The notes under the pieces: generated by a model
Seen by the model: only the letters and a program-made list of their open reading frames with translations
Told to the model about the DNA's origin: nothing
Database searches by the model: none
Shown: one piece after another, positions 1 to 11,700 of the stretch
How the letters are laid out: every line of letters begins with the position of its first letter
How positions within the stretch are numbered: position 1 is the first letter of the stretch
Made by a program: the position numbers and the translations under genes
Assembly: GCA_026706935.1 (NCBI GenBank)
Contig: JAPOXV010000019.1
Span: 248,001 to 312,000 of the forward strand
DNA: 64,000 nt
Direction of reading: 5' to 3'
Source: Gammaproteobacteria bacterium
GTDB lineage: Bacteria; Pseudomonadota; Gammaproteobacteria; Pseudomonadales; Azotimanducaceae

Positions 1-15
1 GTTAGGTACATAGAA

Positions 16-873
16 ATGGCGAAAACAACTGAACAGTTTGAATACGAAGAAATACGCTACGAAGTCGATGGTGCGACCGCTGTCATCACGCTCAATCGCC
101 CCGAGACATTGAATGCGTTGACAGACCTGACTCAAGCGGAAGTGAGGCATGCGCTTGAACGTTCAGAGAAAAATCCGGACATCCTTGGAAACGTTTTAAC
201 AGGTGAAGGACGAGGGTTTTGTTCCGGAGTCGATATGAACGCACTCGGCAAGATGAGCGAAGCAGGGCGTCGTTTAGGAAACACCTATGGTCATCTTGCA
301 GCAGATCCAGGTAATCCGGACAATGACCCGAACTTTGAAATTGGCGCCGCATATTTCTTGGGGCTAAGTAAACCGCTCATCGCGGCGATCAACGGCGCGT
401 GTGCCGGGCTCGGGTTCAGTTGGGCGACTTTCTGTGATCTGAGGTTCATCGACCGAAACGCCCGGATTACCACGTCATTCGCACAACGAGGGTTGATTGC
501 CGAACACGGTACCAGTTGGATGCTCCCGCGATTAATCGGTCCCGCGAACGCATTGGATCTATTCTGGACATCGCGCAAGATCAATGGCGAGGAGGCGTTC
601 CGACTAGGTTACGCGAACCGCCTATGCGAGGACGGTGAATGTGTAAACGACGCGATTAGCTTTCTGAACGAAATCAATGAAACGAACGCACCAAACTCCC
701 TTATGTATATGAAACGTCAGGTCTATAAGCACCTAAACAAAGAACTACATCCCGCGATGGTCGAATCCAATACGTGGATGGATGAAAGCCTTGCTCGAGG
801 TGACTTTAAGGAAGGTGTCGATTCATTCGTTCAGAAGCGTCCACCGCAGTTCAATCGAGTCGGCTCCGAATAG
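16..873 (+). CDS. enoyl-CoA hydratase/isomerase family protein (crotonase fold)
   Basis: This 285-residue protein has the crotonase fold typical of enoyl-CoA hydratases and isomerases acting on acyl-CoA thioesters in the cytoplasm. The N-terminal strand pattern (ITLNRPETLNAL, residues 24-35) is characteristic. Two oxyanion-hole segments are visible: GFCSGVDM (67-74) and NGACAGLGFSW (126-136). A glutamate lies in the usual catalytic region (E163). The length is normal for the family, about 260-290 residues. The ribosome site before the ATG is weak. The DUF169 gene starts 10 nt downstream, so the two are probably cotranscribed. Crotonases catalyse many reactions, so the substrate cannot be assigned. 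Confidence 0.9.
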   Translation: MAKTTEQFEYEEIRYEVDGATAVITLNRPETLNALTDLTQAEVRHALERSEKNPDILGNVLTGEGRGFCSGVDMNALGKMSEAGRRLGNTYGHLAADPGNPDNDPNFEIGAAYFLGLSKPLIAAINGACAGLGFSWATFCDLRFIDRNARITTSFAQRGLIAEHGTSWMLPRLIGPANALDLFWTSRKINGEEAFRLGYANRLCEDGECVNDAISFLNEINETNAPNSLMYMKRQVYKHLNKELHPAMVESNTWMDESLARGDFKEGVDSFVQKRPPQFNRVGSE

Positions 874-883
874 GCGTATCGAT

Positions 884-1666
884 ATGGCAATCATCGCGTC
901 AGAGTCACAGAATCTCGATTGGACTGAGATCGTTGCCGGCTTAAATCAGTTTTTACGTCTGCGAACGACGCCGATCGGAATGAAACTGTTCGAAAGTGCA
1001 TCCGACATCGACGAAATCGAACGGATTAGACGACCGAAGCACATTCACACAACGGATCAGATCGTCGGCCAAGCATCCCGCAATGGCTGGACCGTGGGTA
1101 TCACCGCACAAGACCTCGTCGGCGCGCAATGCCAAACTGTGATCGGACTAGCGCCTCGATCGGAAGAGTGGCTTTCCGGCAAAAACATGGCGGGGGTTTG
1201 GTACGAAAACCTAGAAGAATCTGCCAAACATCAGGCAGCGATGGACGTCGTCCCTTACGGTAAATACGAAGCAATGGTTGTCAGCCCGCTCGCATCAGGG
1301 AGACTAAACCCTCCTGATATCGCACTCATCTATGCGACCCCCGCGCAGATGATCTTGTTCATCAATGGTCTGCAATGGACTGGGTATCGAAAACTCGAAT
1401 GGGGTTGCGTCGGGGAAAGCGCTTGTGCGGATAGCTGGGGCCGTGCGCTGGCATCAGGCGAACCGAGTCTTTCAATTCCGTGCTTTGCGGAGCGTCGCTA
1501 CGGCGGCGTCATGGAAGACGAGCTACTAATGGCGATTCCACCTTCGTACTTACCGGGCGTCATCGAAGGACTGCGGAACCTGTCGCGCAATGGTCTACGC
1601 TATCCAATCCCTCAATATGGGGTGAATAACGACGTCCGTGATGGAATGAACGTGAGCTACGGCTAG
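884..1666 (+). CDS. DUF169-family protein
   Basis: This 260-residue protein matches the pattern I know for DUF169, a family of unknown function. The reading frame stays open upstream to 782, but that part overlaps the crotonase gene. I chose the ATG at 884, 10 nt after the crotonase stop. Conserved-looking features are the motif TTPIGMKLF near the N-terminus, a cysteine in VGAQCQTVIGL, and the pair in WGCVGESACADSWG. There is no signal peptide or membrane segment. Cotranscription with the crotonase suggests a role in the same acyl-CoA or aromatic-acid pathway, but that is only inference. Confidence 0.8.
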   Translation: MAIIASESQNLDWTEIVAGLNQFLRLRTTPIGMKLFESASDIDEIERIRRPKHIHTTDQIVGQASRNGWTVGITAQDLVGAQCQTVIGLAPRSEEWLSGKNMAGVWYENLEESAKHQAAMDVVPYGKYEAMVVSPLASGRLNPPDIALIYATPAQMILFINGLQWTGYRKLEWGCVGESACADSWGRALASGEPSLSIPCFAERRYGGVMEDELLMAIPPSYLPGVIEGLRNLSRNGLRYPIPQYGVNNDVRDGMNVSYG

Positions 1667-1673
1667 TCTAGAT

Positions 1674-2714
1674 CTAGGCGGCAGCTAATTCGTACCCTTC
1701 GTCCCGCAGTTCGTCGAATCTCTGTCTGACCGTCGAAGCATCGGCTTGAGCGTCGATCATGTCGGCAATGGACGCATGTGTCTGCGTCGCGACTAATCTA
1801 GGTTGCTCCCCAACTGACCAACCCACTAGGTTATCCCAAAACGGATCCACGATTTCCTGTCCAGGTATGGTGCCACCGTCCTCTCGACGTAAAGTCAAAG
1901 AGCGAAGTTCGCCAAGGTAGAGCCGTAGCGATTCAACGTGGATCAATTCATCCGTTCGAATTCGCTCGATGATCTCGGCCGCTTCGAGTGCCTGATCCTC
2001 ACGTCCCGGAAACAACTCGGTCGTCCGGAATATACGTTGACTCGACGCAAAACCAATCTCCGCCCTGAATTCGATCAGTAAGAGGTTCATCAAGAAACTT
2101 AGAAAGCCTTCGTAAGGGAAAGGAATTTCAGGCATGCGCCGACTCCCTTCCTCCTCTCTTGCAATGCGTCCGGGCGGCTCAGCATCGGGGTATGCATCTT
2201 TTCCGAACGCGAGATCCCGCGCAATAAACCACATCACGTCGTGTCCACCGATGCCTTCTTCCGGTATCCCACCTTCATCAATGCCATGTGCGATTAGGAG
2301 TCCTTTATTTAGGTGCCCAATAGCCATATCGCTGATATCCTCAACGACTAGCGGTTGCAGATCGGGGAACGGCGTCGTTGCGAGCATGCGACCACGACCT
2401 TCGATTTTGCCCGTAACCGTTAGGCTGTTCCAGAATACCCGTGCTAGTCCATTACCAATCAAGAGGCACTGCTGTTCGAAATTAGGAACGCGTGGACCGC
2501 TCAGAAGCGATGAGTCGGCATCCAACAAATCTCCGCCACGATCACGTAATGCAAACGTCCAATTCGCGATTGCTTCTGGTCGAATCTTTGATCGTGGTGG
2601 GAGATATTGACCTTCCGCATCGAAACCGCCGTGCAGACGTTGACCGTCAATGACGTGCAATTCAGCGAAATCGTGCTCCGTTAAAAGCTCTTCTTGAGTG
2701 TAATTCAGTCGCAT
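1674..2714 (-). CDS. hypothetical protein, possible ferritin-like di-iron protein
   Basis: I do not recognise this 346-residue family. It has no signal peptide or membrane span, so it is probably cytoplasmic. The middle and C-terminal parts contain helices with metal-ligand-like residues: E125...H134 in a helix around 122-143, E215 and E219 in LLLIEFRAEIGF, and an ExxH motif E256-H259 in RTDELIHVESL. This spacing resembles a ferritin-like di-iron four-helix bundle. The assignment rests on motifs only. Its stop lies 7 nt from the convergent DUF169 stop. It is transcribed away from the nuclease gene at 2905, leaving a 190-nt divergent promoter region. Confidence 0.75.
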   Translation of the reverse strand: MRLNYTQEELLTEHDFAELHVIDGQRLHGGFDAEGQYLPPRSKIRPEAIANWTFALRDRGGDLLDADSSLLSGPRVPNFEQQCLLIGNGLARVFWNSLTVTGKIEGRGRMLATTPFPDLQPLVVEDISDMAIGHLNKGLLIAHGIDEGGIPEEGIGGHDVMWFIARDLAFGKDAYPDAEPPGRIAREEEGSRRMPEIPFPYEGFLSFLMNLLLIEFRAEIGFASSQRIFRTTELFPGREDQALEAAEIIERIRTDELIHVESLRLYLGELRSLTLRREDGGTIPGQEIVDPFWDNLVGWSVGEQPRLVATQTHASIADMIDAQADASTVRQRFDELRDEGYELAAA

Positions 2715-2904
2715 AACGCTAGTGATTGGAGTACGCCATAAGTATATTGCTATACGTCACTTTGAGTTTTAATCGGAAGGGATAGTGACTCGGCACGCTT
2801 ACTCGACGTCAAATTCGAAGACTCGTGATCGTCGTTTCAATGCCTCCCGTCGCGACCTATCCACTTAGTTCTCGCTCGGGTAATCCCACAGGATTGGATT
2901 AGTA

Positions 2905-3810
2905 ATGAACACTAAACGTCTTTTCTCACTGGCAATCTCATTCGCGATTGCGCTTGTATCGTCTATTTCGGCAGAATCAATTCATATCGCGGCTTGGAAT
3001 GTCGAGCATCTAAACGAAGACAACGATGCGGGTTGTATTCCCCGAACAGATGACGATTACGACTACATTGCCGGACGGATCGCTGACCTAAACGCAGATG
3101 TGGTCGCAATTCAGGAAGTTGAGAGCGCGACGGCAGCCTATCGAGTATTTCCTGAGTCCGAATGGCTCATCGTCATGTCAGACCGTCCTAACAACCGAGG
3201 TAGCGATAGTGGAGCGATTTGTTGGGGGACCGAAGATAAGCGACTGCGTCATCAAGCCACAGGGATCGCGATTCGCCGTGGTATTAAGTTCGACACCAAT
3301 CCATCATATGCACATTTAGCGGGTGACAACCCAAACCAACGATGGGGAACCGATGTGACGATACACACGGGAAACCTCACATTTAGAGTGCTCTCGGTGC
3401 ACCTTGCGTCGGGTTGTTGGGGCGCGGAGCAAGATGTCGACAGTGACCGCTCGAATATCTGTACCACTTTGCGCGGTCAGGTTGCACGCCTAGCTGAGTG
3501 GATAAAGCAGCGAGATGCGAATAACGAAGCCTTCGTCATTCTGGGAGACTTCAATCGACGGCTAGCAACAACAGATGATTGGGCGGCCGCACAGTTACTT
3601 GATCCAGATCACAACACAACGCTTGTCACAGCGAATTTGCGTGAAGGCGTCGAGCAAGCTGATTGGTGTGACGCTCGTTATCCCGATCTAATTGACCACA
3701 TTCTCGTATCAAACACGTTAGTCGAACGTATCAATCGCGACTCGATTGTTGAACATCCGCGCATCCGCGAAAGCCCCGATCATTGCATCATTTCCGCGAT
3801 GATCGAATAA
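2905..3810 (+). CDS. secreted endonuclease/exonuclease/phosphatase (EEP) family protein
   Basis: This 301-residue protein has a clear Sec signal peptide (residues 1-23, hydrophobic core then SISA/ES), so it is exported. The mature part carries the EEP/DNase I-like motifs in order: an early asparagine in IAAWNVEHL (N32), a metal-binding glutamate in VVAIQEVES (E71), the GDFNRRL motif near residue 215, and the C-terminal SPDHCIIS with the catalytic histidine. The family hydrolyses phosphodiesters with a divalent metal. Extracellular DNA is a plausible substrate, but the sequence does not fix it. Four mature cysteines (in DAGCIP, AICWG, SGCWG, NICTT) could form disulfides. Confidence 0.85.
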   Translation: MNTKRLFSLAISFAIALVSSISAESIHIAAWNVEHLNEDNDAGCIPRTDDDYDYIAGRIADLNADVVAIQEVESATAAYRVFPESEWLIVMSDRPNNRGSDSGAICWGTEDKRLRHQATGIAIRRGIKFDTNPSYAHLAGDNPNQRWGTDVTIHTGNLTFRVLSVHLASGCWGAEQDVDSDRSNICTTLRGQVARLAEWIKQRDANNEAFVILGDFNRRLATTDDWAAAQLLDPDHNTTLVTANLREGVEQADWCDARYPDLIDHILVSNTLVERINRDSIVEHPRIRESPDHCIISAMIE

Positions 3811-3846
3811 GTGGCGAAGGTCGATTAGAGAATTAGCTACGGTTGT

Positions 3847-5844
<1,998 letters not shown>

Positions 5845-5890
5845 TTATTCACGCACGTTAGTTATATTGAATAAATCGCTTTGATCCGAG

Positions 5891-7342
5891 TCAATATTGC
5901 TCGGCTCGCGTAGGCAGATCTTCGCTTGGTGCGTATTCATTTCGCGTGACTGCAGTGCGCTTCGATGCGGTTTCGGGGCTCTTCGGATACGCTTCGTTGA
6001 GGTCTAGTTTCAGTTGGTTGTAGTCCTCTTGTGTGAACGGCGAGATATATCCAGTACTATCTTTGCGACCGTCATAAATTCGGAGCGGTTTCTCGCAAAC
6101 GTCGCCGAAGAAACCTTTCGCCAAATTCGCGATTTTCAACATCTCGTTCAATGTCGCTAGTGCATCGGCGCAGTCGCGAGGCCTAAAGTACAGTCGAAAA
6201 CCGCACGTTTCCTGATTCTCTTTCACCAATGTACCGATTGGCATCGCTTCATAGTTGCGAACACGAATCGCACCTCTATCTACTGTAGATTTGTGCTTCA
6301 GGTGGTATTCCTCGTCAAGATAGATGAACCCACGCTTGTTTAGGAACGCGTCCAGATACTCGCCACGAATATCTCGATAGATCTGTTGCTCATCGTCGCT
6401 GATGAGACATACGGATACAACGGAGAGACTTCGGTTCGTCTCTTCAGGTGGGGTACCTACACGTTTAGCCTCAACGGTACGTAGATCAAACGGCACGACA
6501 TCGTCTTCCGGCTCATCTTCAATTGGTTCCTCTACGTCTGAATTCTCATCGTTTCCGACAGGCAGCTCATCGGCGTCTAGCGTTTCTTGAGGTGGCATTT
6601 CGTCGTCATAGGTATACGACTGCTCTACCTCATCTCCAAACTCATAGCCGTAGTCCTGATAGTCATCCTGCACAAACTCCGTAGTCGTCAGGTCTTCAGC
6701 TGTATCGCCTTCCTCATAGATTTCGTCCGTGCCATTGTCGAGGAATTCATCGTCGTCGCTACTATCCCAAATAACAGTATGTTGCCCATTGGAATCAAGG
6801 TCATTCTGGTTGTCATCTAGTCCGTTCCCGTTCGCTTCGCTATTTATTGGATAGGAAACTTCGGGAACAAGATCACTTTCATCGTCAAATCGCACATCGT
6901 ATTCTTCGGGTCGATCGGTATCGTCGCCATTAGCTTCTCTGAGTGCGCCAACGGAAGCTTCAGCCGGTTCTCCCCATCCGTCGAAGGGAGCAGATTCCTC
7001 AGTTTGCCGAATCGCAACATGCTCAATGGGACCAACGGGTCTCTCCGGAACGTCAAAATCGAACTGAAAACCCTCAAACTCGTCTTTGACAGGTGCTTTC
7101 GGACGAGCACCTGTAACCACCTCGCGGTTTTCGGTTGGTATAGACGGTAGGTTGGAATCTCTCGTTCTTACTTTGCCAAATACCCTTTTTTTCTGGGCAT
7201 GGTTTGGCAGCGTATTCCTGCCTCTATATTGCCGTTGGATCCGAATATATATGCTGAAAAAAATCATCGTAACAAAAAGCCCAAGGGCGACTGTTACGAT
7301 CAGCTGATTGAAGGAAACAGCGTCTACGCTTAAGAATTCCAT
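5891..7342 (-). CDS. zipA: cell division protein ZipA
   Basis: ZipA anchors the FtsZ ring to the inner membrane. This 483-residue protein begins with a membrane anchor (about residues 13-33), then a short basic stretch (IRIQRQYRGRN). A long linker follows, rich in Asp and Glu (about 60-310), and then the globular FtsZ-binding domain (about 315-450, with YLDAFLNKRGFIYLDEEYHLKH and TCGFRLYFRPRD). It is longer than E. coli ZipA (328 residues), mostly because of the acidic linker. A strong Shine-Dalgarno (GGAGGT, 5 nt before the ATG) supports the start. It is cotranscribed with ligA. Confidence 0.93.
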   Translation of the reverse strand: MEFLSVDAVSFNQLIVTVALGLFVTMIFFSIYIRIQRQYRGRNTLPNHAQKKRVFGKVRTRDSNLPSIPTENREVVTGARPKAPVKDEFEGFQFDFDVPERPVGPIEHVAIRQTEESAPFDGWGEPAEASVGALREANGDDTDRPEEYDVRFDDESDLVPEVSYPINSEANGNGLDDNQNDLDSNGQHTVIWDSSDDDEFLDNGTDEIYEEGDTAEDLTTTEFVQDDYQDYGYEFGDEVEQSYTYDDEMPPQETLDADELPVGNDENSDVEEPIEDEPEDDVVPFDLRTVEAKRVGTPPEETNRSLSVVSVCLISDDEQQIYRDIRGEYLDAFLNKRGFIYLDEEYHLKHKSTVDRGAIRVRNYEAMPIGTLVKENQETCGFRLYFRPRDCADALATLNEMLKIANLAKGFFGDVCEKPLRIYDGRKDSTGYISPFTQEDYNQLKLDLNEAYPKSPETASKRTAVTRNEYAPSEDLPTRAEQY

Positions 7343-7861
7343 AGAGACCTCCGTGTCTCAGCAAGGTCAATTCCGTTTGACCTGCCATCAGTTTAGCAAA
7401 ATTAAGAACTAAAGTAAAGGACTTGATATAAAAGGGAATTTTTTGATAATATATACGATTGTATAGTTATTATTGCGTCTCTTCACCGACTGTTTAGTGA
7501 CATTTATGGGCAACGGATCATCTCGAAACCAATCGCTAACAAGTGTAAATCCACTCGAAATACATGTCGAAAATGATTCAATATCTTCTTGTTAGACTCT
7601 TGCGTACATATCGACAAGAGAATTATGGTTGCTGCAAAAGAACATATTTAGTTAACTTATGTTTCACTTATTTCCGGCGATATTCGAAGGACAATTCGTG
7701 CGAAATGTGATGAATCCGAAAATTAACTAACGGTCCTCGAATGAGCAAAAACAGCAATATCAATCAAGAATGCCGACTGCTTCAATTCACCAAGCGATTC
7801 CCAACGGTGTATTCGTACTCGTTGGATATTGAAACCAACTAAGGCGTACGAGCGGAAAGAG
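7343..7861. other. AT-rich divergent intergenic region between zipA and a methyltransferase gene
   Basis: About 520 nt carry no convincing gene. The stretch from about 7380 to 7480 and around 7560-7690 is clearly more AT-rich than its surroundings and holds several TATA-like hexamers on the minus strand. It is the likely promoter region of zipA-ligA. A 33-codon ATG frame (7741-7842) ends just before the methyltransferase start, but nothing else supports it as a gene. Confidence 0.5.
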
Positions 7862-8650
7862 ATGACAAGAGCGACGTTTTACACAGATCATTGGCAACAC
7901 ATTGAAGAGGAGCGCGTGTCGCGATACGAACAGATGTTTGTTTGGCGGGACAGTCACGCGACGTTGTTGGAACCACTCGATCTTCGCATTGGTTCTCGCG
8001 TTCTCGACTTCGGTTGTGGCCCAGGATTCGTGAGTCTTGGAATGGCAAACATTGTCCGATCGACGGGTCATGTCTACGGCGTTGACCTTAATAAGCAGTT
8101 CGTGCTCGCTGCATCAAAACGCGCCGTAAAGACCCCTCAAGTTTCGTTTCACGCAATTCAGGATGGCAGCGTCCCATTGGCTAACAATTCGGTCGATCGC
8201 GCCCTGTGCAAAAACGTGCTTGAATACGTACCGAGTGTTTCCTCAACGTTAGCAGAAATCCGTCGACTCCTTGTGCCCGGTGGGCGTGTGCTCGCAATCG
8301 ATAGCGATTGGCGATTTGTGGTGGTGGAACCATGGGGCGCAGAACGCACTGCGCGTTTCTTTGACGCAGCGTCTGTAGCGTTCAAAACATCGGAGATCGG
8401 TAGGGTTTTGCGGTCTGAGTTGCTGAACGCAGGATTCGACGATGTTGAAGTACAAATTCAAGCAGGCGTGGACACAACGGGTGGCAGTCTATCTGTTCTT
8501 CGCAACATGGCAAGCTATGCGACTAAATACGACTCGATGGATCCGCGCGAGGTGGATAAGCTCCTTACCGAAGCCGAAAGTGCAGTTGAAAACGGCGCGT
8601 ACTTATTCGCGCTTCCACAATTCTTGGTGACCGGAATCAACCCAGACTGA
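7862..8650 (+). CDS. class I SAM-dependent methyltransferase
   Basis: This 262-residue cytoplasmic protein has the class I SAM-methyltransferase fold. Motif I is VLDFGCGPGFVSLG (about residues 48-61), followed by the acidic residue in YGVDLNKQFV. A post-I motif is seen in CKNVLEYVP, and a motif III-like segment in LAEIRRLLVPGGRVLAIDSDW. It resembles UbiE/ArsM-type small-molecule methyltransferases. The substrate is unknown. I used the ATG at 7862, preceded by GGAAAG, rather than the in-frame start at 7829. It sits alone on the plus strand between zipA and smc, which are neighbours in many gammaproteobacteria. Confidence 0.88.
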   Translation: MTRATFYTDHWQHIEEERVSRYEQMFVWRDSHATLLEPLDLRIGSRVLDFGCGPGFVSLGMANIVRSTGHVYGVDLNKQFVLAASKRAVKTPQVSFHAIQDGSVPLANNSVDRALCKNVLEYVPSVSSTLAEIRRLLVPGGRVLAIDSDWRFVVVEPWGAERTARFFDAASVAFKTSEIGRVLRSELLNAGFDDVEVQIQAGVDTTGGSLSVLRNMASYATKYDSMDPREVDKLLTEAESAVENGAYLFALPQFLVTGINPD

Positions 8651-8686
8651 CCAAGTTCACATACTGCAAGAGTCTGTTTAGCCAGG

Positions 8687-8701
8687 TGACCGGGCCGGTC
8701 A
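8687..8701. promoter_or_regulatory. 15-bp perfect palindrome TGACCGG-G-CCGGTCA
   Basis: Two 7-bp arms flank one central base, between the convergent ends of the methyltransferase and smc genes. There is no T-run, so it is not an obvious terminator. It could be a protein-binding site. A direct repeat GTGATAAGT follows at 8748-8756 and 8762-8770. Confidence 0.4.
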
Positions 8702-8773
8702 GCATCCTAGCTAGATACGATGATCGTAAATACTTGCGAACTGTGACGTGATAAGTAAGAAGTGATAAGTGAC

Positions 8774-11700
8774 CTACTGTTGGGCAGCTAGAGCGTATGC
8801 ATCCTCGAGGTTTACCGCGACGAGTCGCGACACACCCGCTTCCTCCATCGTGACGCCAAGTAGGTTACCGGCCATTTCCATCGTTGCCGGATTGTGGGTG
8901 ATAACAACAAATTGTGTGTCAGTACTCATCCGCGCCAGAAGCTCGGCGAATTTCCCAACGTTGTTCTCATCAAGAGGCGCATCTACCTCATCTAAGATGC
9001 AGACTGGACTCGGATTTAGTTCGAAAAGTGCGAAAACGAACGCGATAGCGGTCATTGCTTTTTCGCCCCCCGATAACATGCTGATAGTCGTATTCCGTTT
9101 CCCAGGCGGACGAGCTCGTACGATCACTCCGGCCTGAAGGATGTCCTCTTCGGTGAATTCAAGTGAAGCAGTACCGCCGCCAAACAGTGACTCAAATACC
9201 CTCGCCAAATTCTCATTAACTGCGTCAAACGTACTACGTAGACTTCGTTTAGTCTCGGTATCGATTCGTTCTATAGCCTTTCGAATCTCAGTCATCGTCG
9301 CCTCAAGGTCGAGTACGTGCTGATCGAGTTCCTCTTTTTCGACAATACGTTCCTCCAAATCGGTGCTTGCTCGTTGGTTAATCAATCCGAGTCGTTCCAG
9401 CCGGCCAGTTAAGACTGTTATCTCCTCTTCGATAACGGATTCGTTAGCCTCTGATTCGCCATCCGCATCTTCAAGCGTGGTGTTAAGTTGGCCGACCTCC
9501 GTATTCAGTTGCTCAAGTTCAATCGAAAGTCGGGTCTGTTGCGACTTGTGTTGCGTCAGCAACTCAGTGAGTTCATCCTTTTCCGCTGTAAGGTCACTTT
9601 GTGACTTGCGCACGTCGGCGATCTCTTGTTGCGTCGCGGCTAACTCTGTGCTCTTCGTATTAAGTTCTTGTTCGATCTCCGAGAGGACACGTTGGCCTGC
9701 TTTGCGTTTTTTAGTCAACTCTGGAAGTTCAGCCTTAGCACGCTCACCTTGAGAGATTAGTGTGACTATGTCGGCTATCAGCCTATTTACTACGATCTCT
9801 TGACGGGATTGTGACCGATCAAGAAAGTCAACTTTGACATCTAGCTGCGACTGTTCTTGTTCAGCTTGGTGAATTTGCTGAACTATGTCATCGATCGCTT
9901 CTTGTTTCTGATCAAACGTCGACTCCATACGTACTGCAACGGATTGTGCTTCTTCGAGTTCCTTTACTGTTCGATCTTGTTCCTTTCGTAGCGCGCCTAG
10001 CTTCACTTCTGCAGCGACCACGGTATTGCGTAATCCATCGATATCAGCACGCCGGTCCGTATTGCTCTGTTGCTGGACAGCTAGTGCTTCGAACTTTTCA
10101 TCACGACGTGTCGTAAATTGACCTAATAACGTCCGACTCTCGACGAGCTGGGCGGAAATGTCGCTCAACTTTGCCTGCGTTGTTTCGCGATGCTCTGATG
10201 CATTCTTGATTTCGCTCGCCAGACGCTCCTGGTTTTCGCTTAGAGTGCTAATCTCTTGCTCGATTCCCGAGATTTCTTCCAAAAGCTCGTTGCTTCGTCT
10301 GCTTCGCTCGATGACTCCAATCGCGCGATCCTCAGATCGAAACAAACGTACCCAGTGCTTACCCAACCATGCACCATCCGCCGTAACGACACTATGCGAT
10401 TGATCAAGACGATCAACCAGAGATACGGCTTCACCAAAAGTTTCGCAGGTGTAGATGCCTTCGAGAAGCGACGCGAATTTCTGGGCATTAGGTCCTTTGA
10501 GTCGTGAAGCTAAAGAAGGCGCTAATCCTGGTTCTGTATTCGCATCGGGTTCAAACTCGATGTCGAACAGCGCAACATCGCTTGTTTTCAACGTATCTAC
10601 TTGCGTTCGATGACGTTGGAACTGATCGGTAGCGATCGCCTGAATCCTTGAACCGAGAACGATTTCCAGTGCAGATTCCCAACCGCTATCAACCTGAAGC
10701 ATCTCGCCTAGACGCTTGCTGGGTTCCAATCCTGCTGTCGAAATCCATCTGTCCAGTTCATCTGTGGTTGACTCTTCGCCTAATGACGCTTCCTGTAGCG
10801 TCCTTAGACTAAGTAGCTCATCGCGTAAGTCCTGCAACGCGGATCGCCGTTCAGCTAGTTGTGCGTCGATGTCGCGGCGATCGCTTGTATCTTTTTCGAG
10901 CGACTGATCAAGTCGAGCCAATTGAGCAAGCAGTTCACTTTCAGCATGTTCACCTTTCGCAACTCGACCTGTCGCGTCCTTGATGCTGGTCTCAAGCCCA
11001 TCTAGTTCGACATCGGGCGTTTCAACGACATCGAGCAGCTGGGAAAGGTTCGCGATCGCTGCTTCATCAATGCGACGTTTAGACTCTAGATCAGCTATCT
11101 CAAGAGCAAATTCGGAAGCTCTCTCCGATAGCGACTGCGTCTGCGCATTCGCCGAGTCAACATCGTGACGTGCGAGACCTAAATTCTTGTCAGCGGCTCG
11201 TTTGTCACTGGCAAGTTCGTCTGACCGCACTTGCAGTGCACGGTGTTCCGTTTTTAATTCATTCAGTTCAGTCGCATCGGCCTCTAACGTAATTAAGGAA
11301 TCATTAAGTTGATCACACTTCAACTCAATACTTGCGACGGTTGAATTACGAATACTGTCGAGTTGCTCAATTTGATGGCTCAGGGAGTTAACTAGCGTCT
11401 GCGCGTCGATTCGAGAGTCCGCCACACGAGATTGGTCGTCCTGTTGAGTCGCCAATAACGTCTCAAGCCGAAGCTGGTTTTCCGCGGAAGCGCTGTATCG
11501 ACCATCGATTTGCGTAAGCGACTCCTCAACTTCATGCAACTGCTCTAGGACCTCTCGTTGCTCATCTTCTTTGGCTTGAATCTTGCGACGAAGTAGCCGT
11601 GTCCTCAGACGATTGAGAGATTCCGTAATTTCCTCGTATCGTCTCGCTCTTGTCGCCTGAGTTTTTAGTTGCCGAATTTCCCGTGCTAGTTCGGTCTGCC

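Noticed and set aside
782-883. Upstream extension of the DUF169 frame
   Set aside because: It overlaps the end of the crotonase gene in another frame. The ATG at 884 is a normal operon spacing.
7741-7842. 33-codon ATG frame before the methyltransferase gene
   Set aside because: Too short, no homologue recognised, and it overlaps the upstream in-frame codons of the methyltransferase. A leader peptide cannot be excluded.
9363-9752. 129-codon plus-strand frame opposite smc
   Set aside because: Serine-rich shadow of the coiled-coil coding strand, with no independent support. The same holds for other frames opposite smc.
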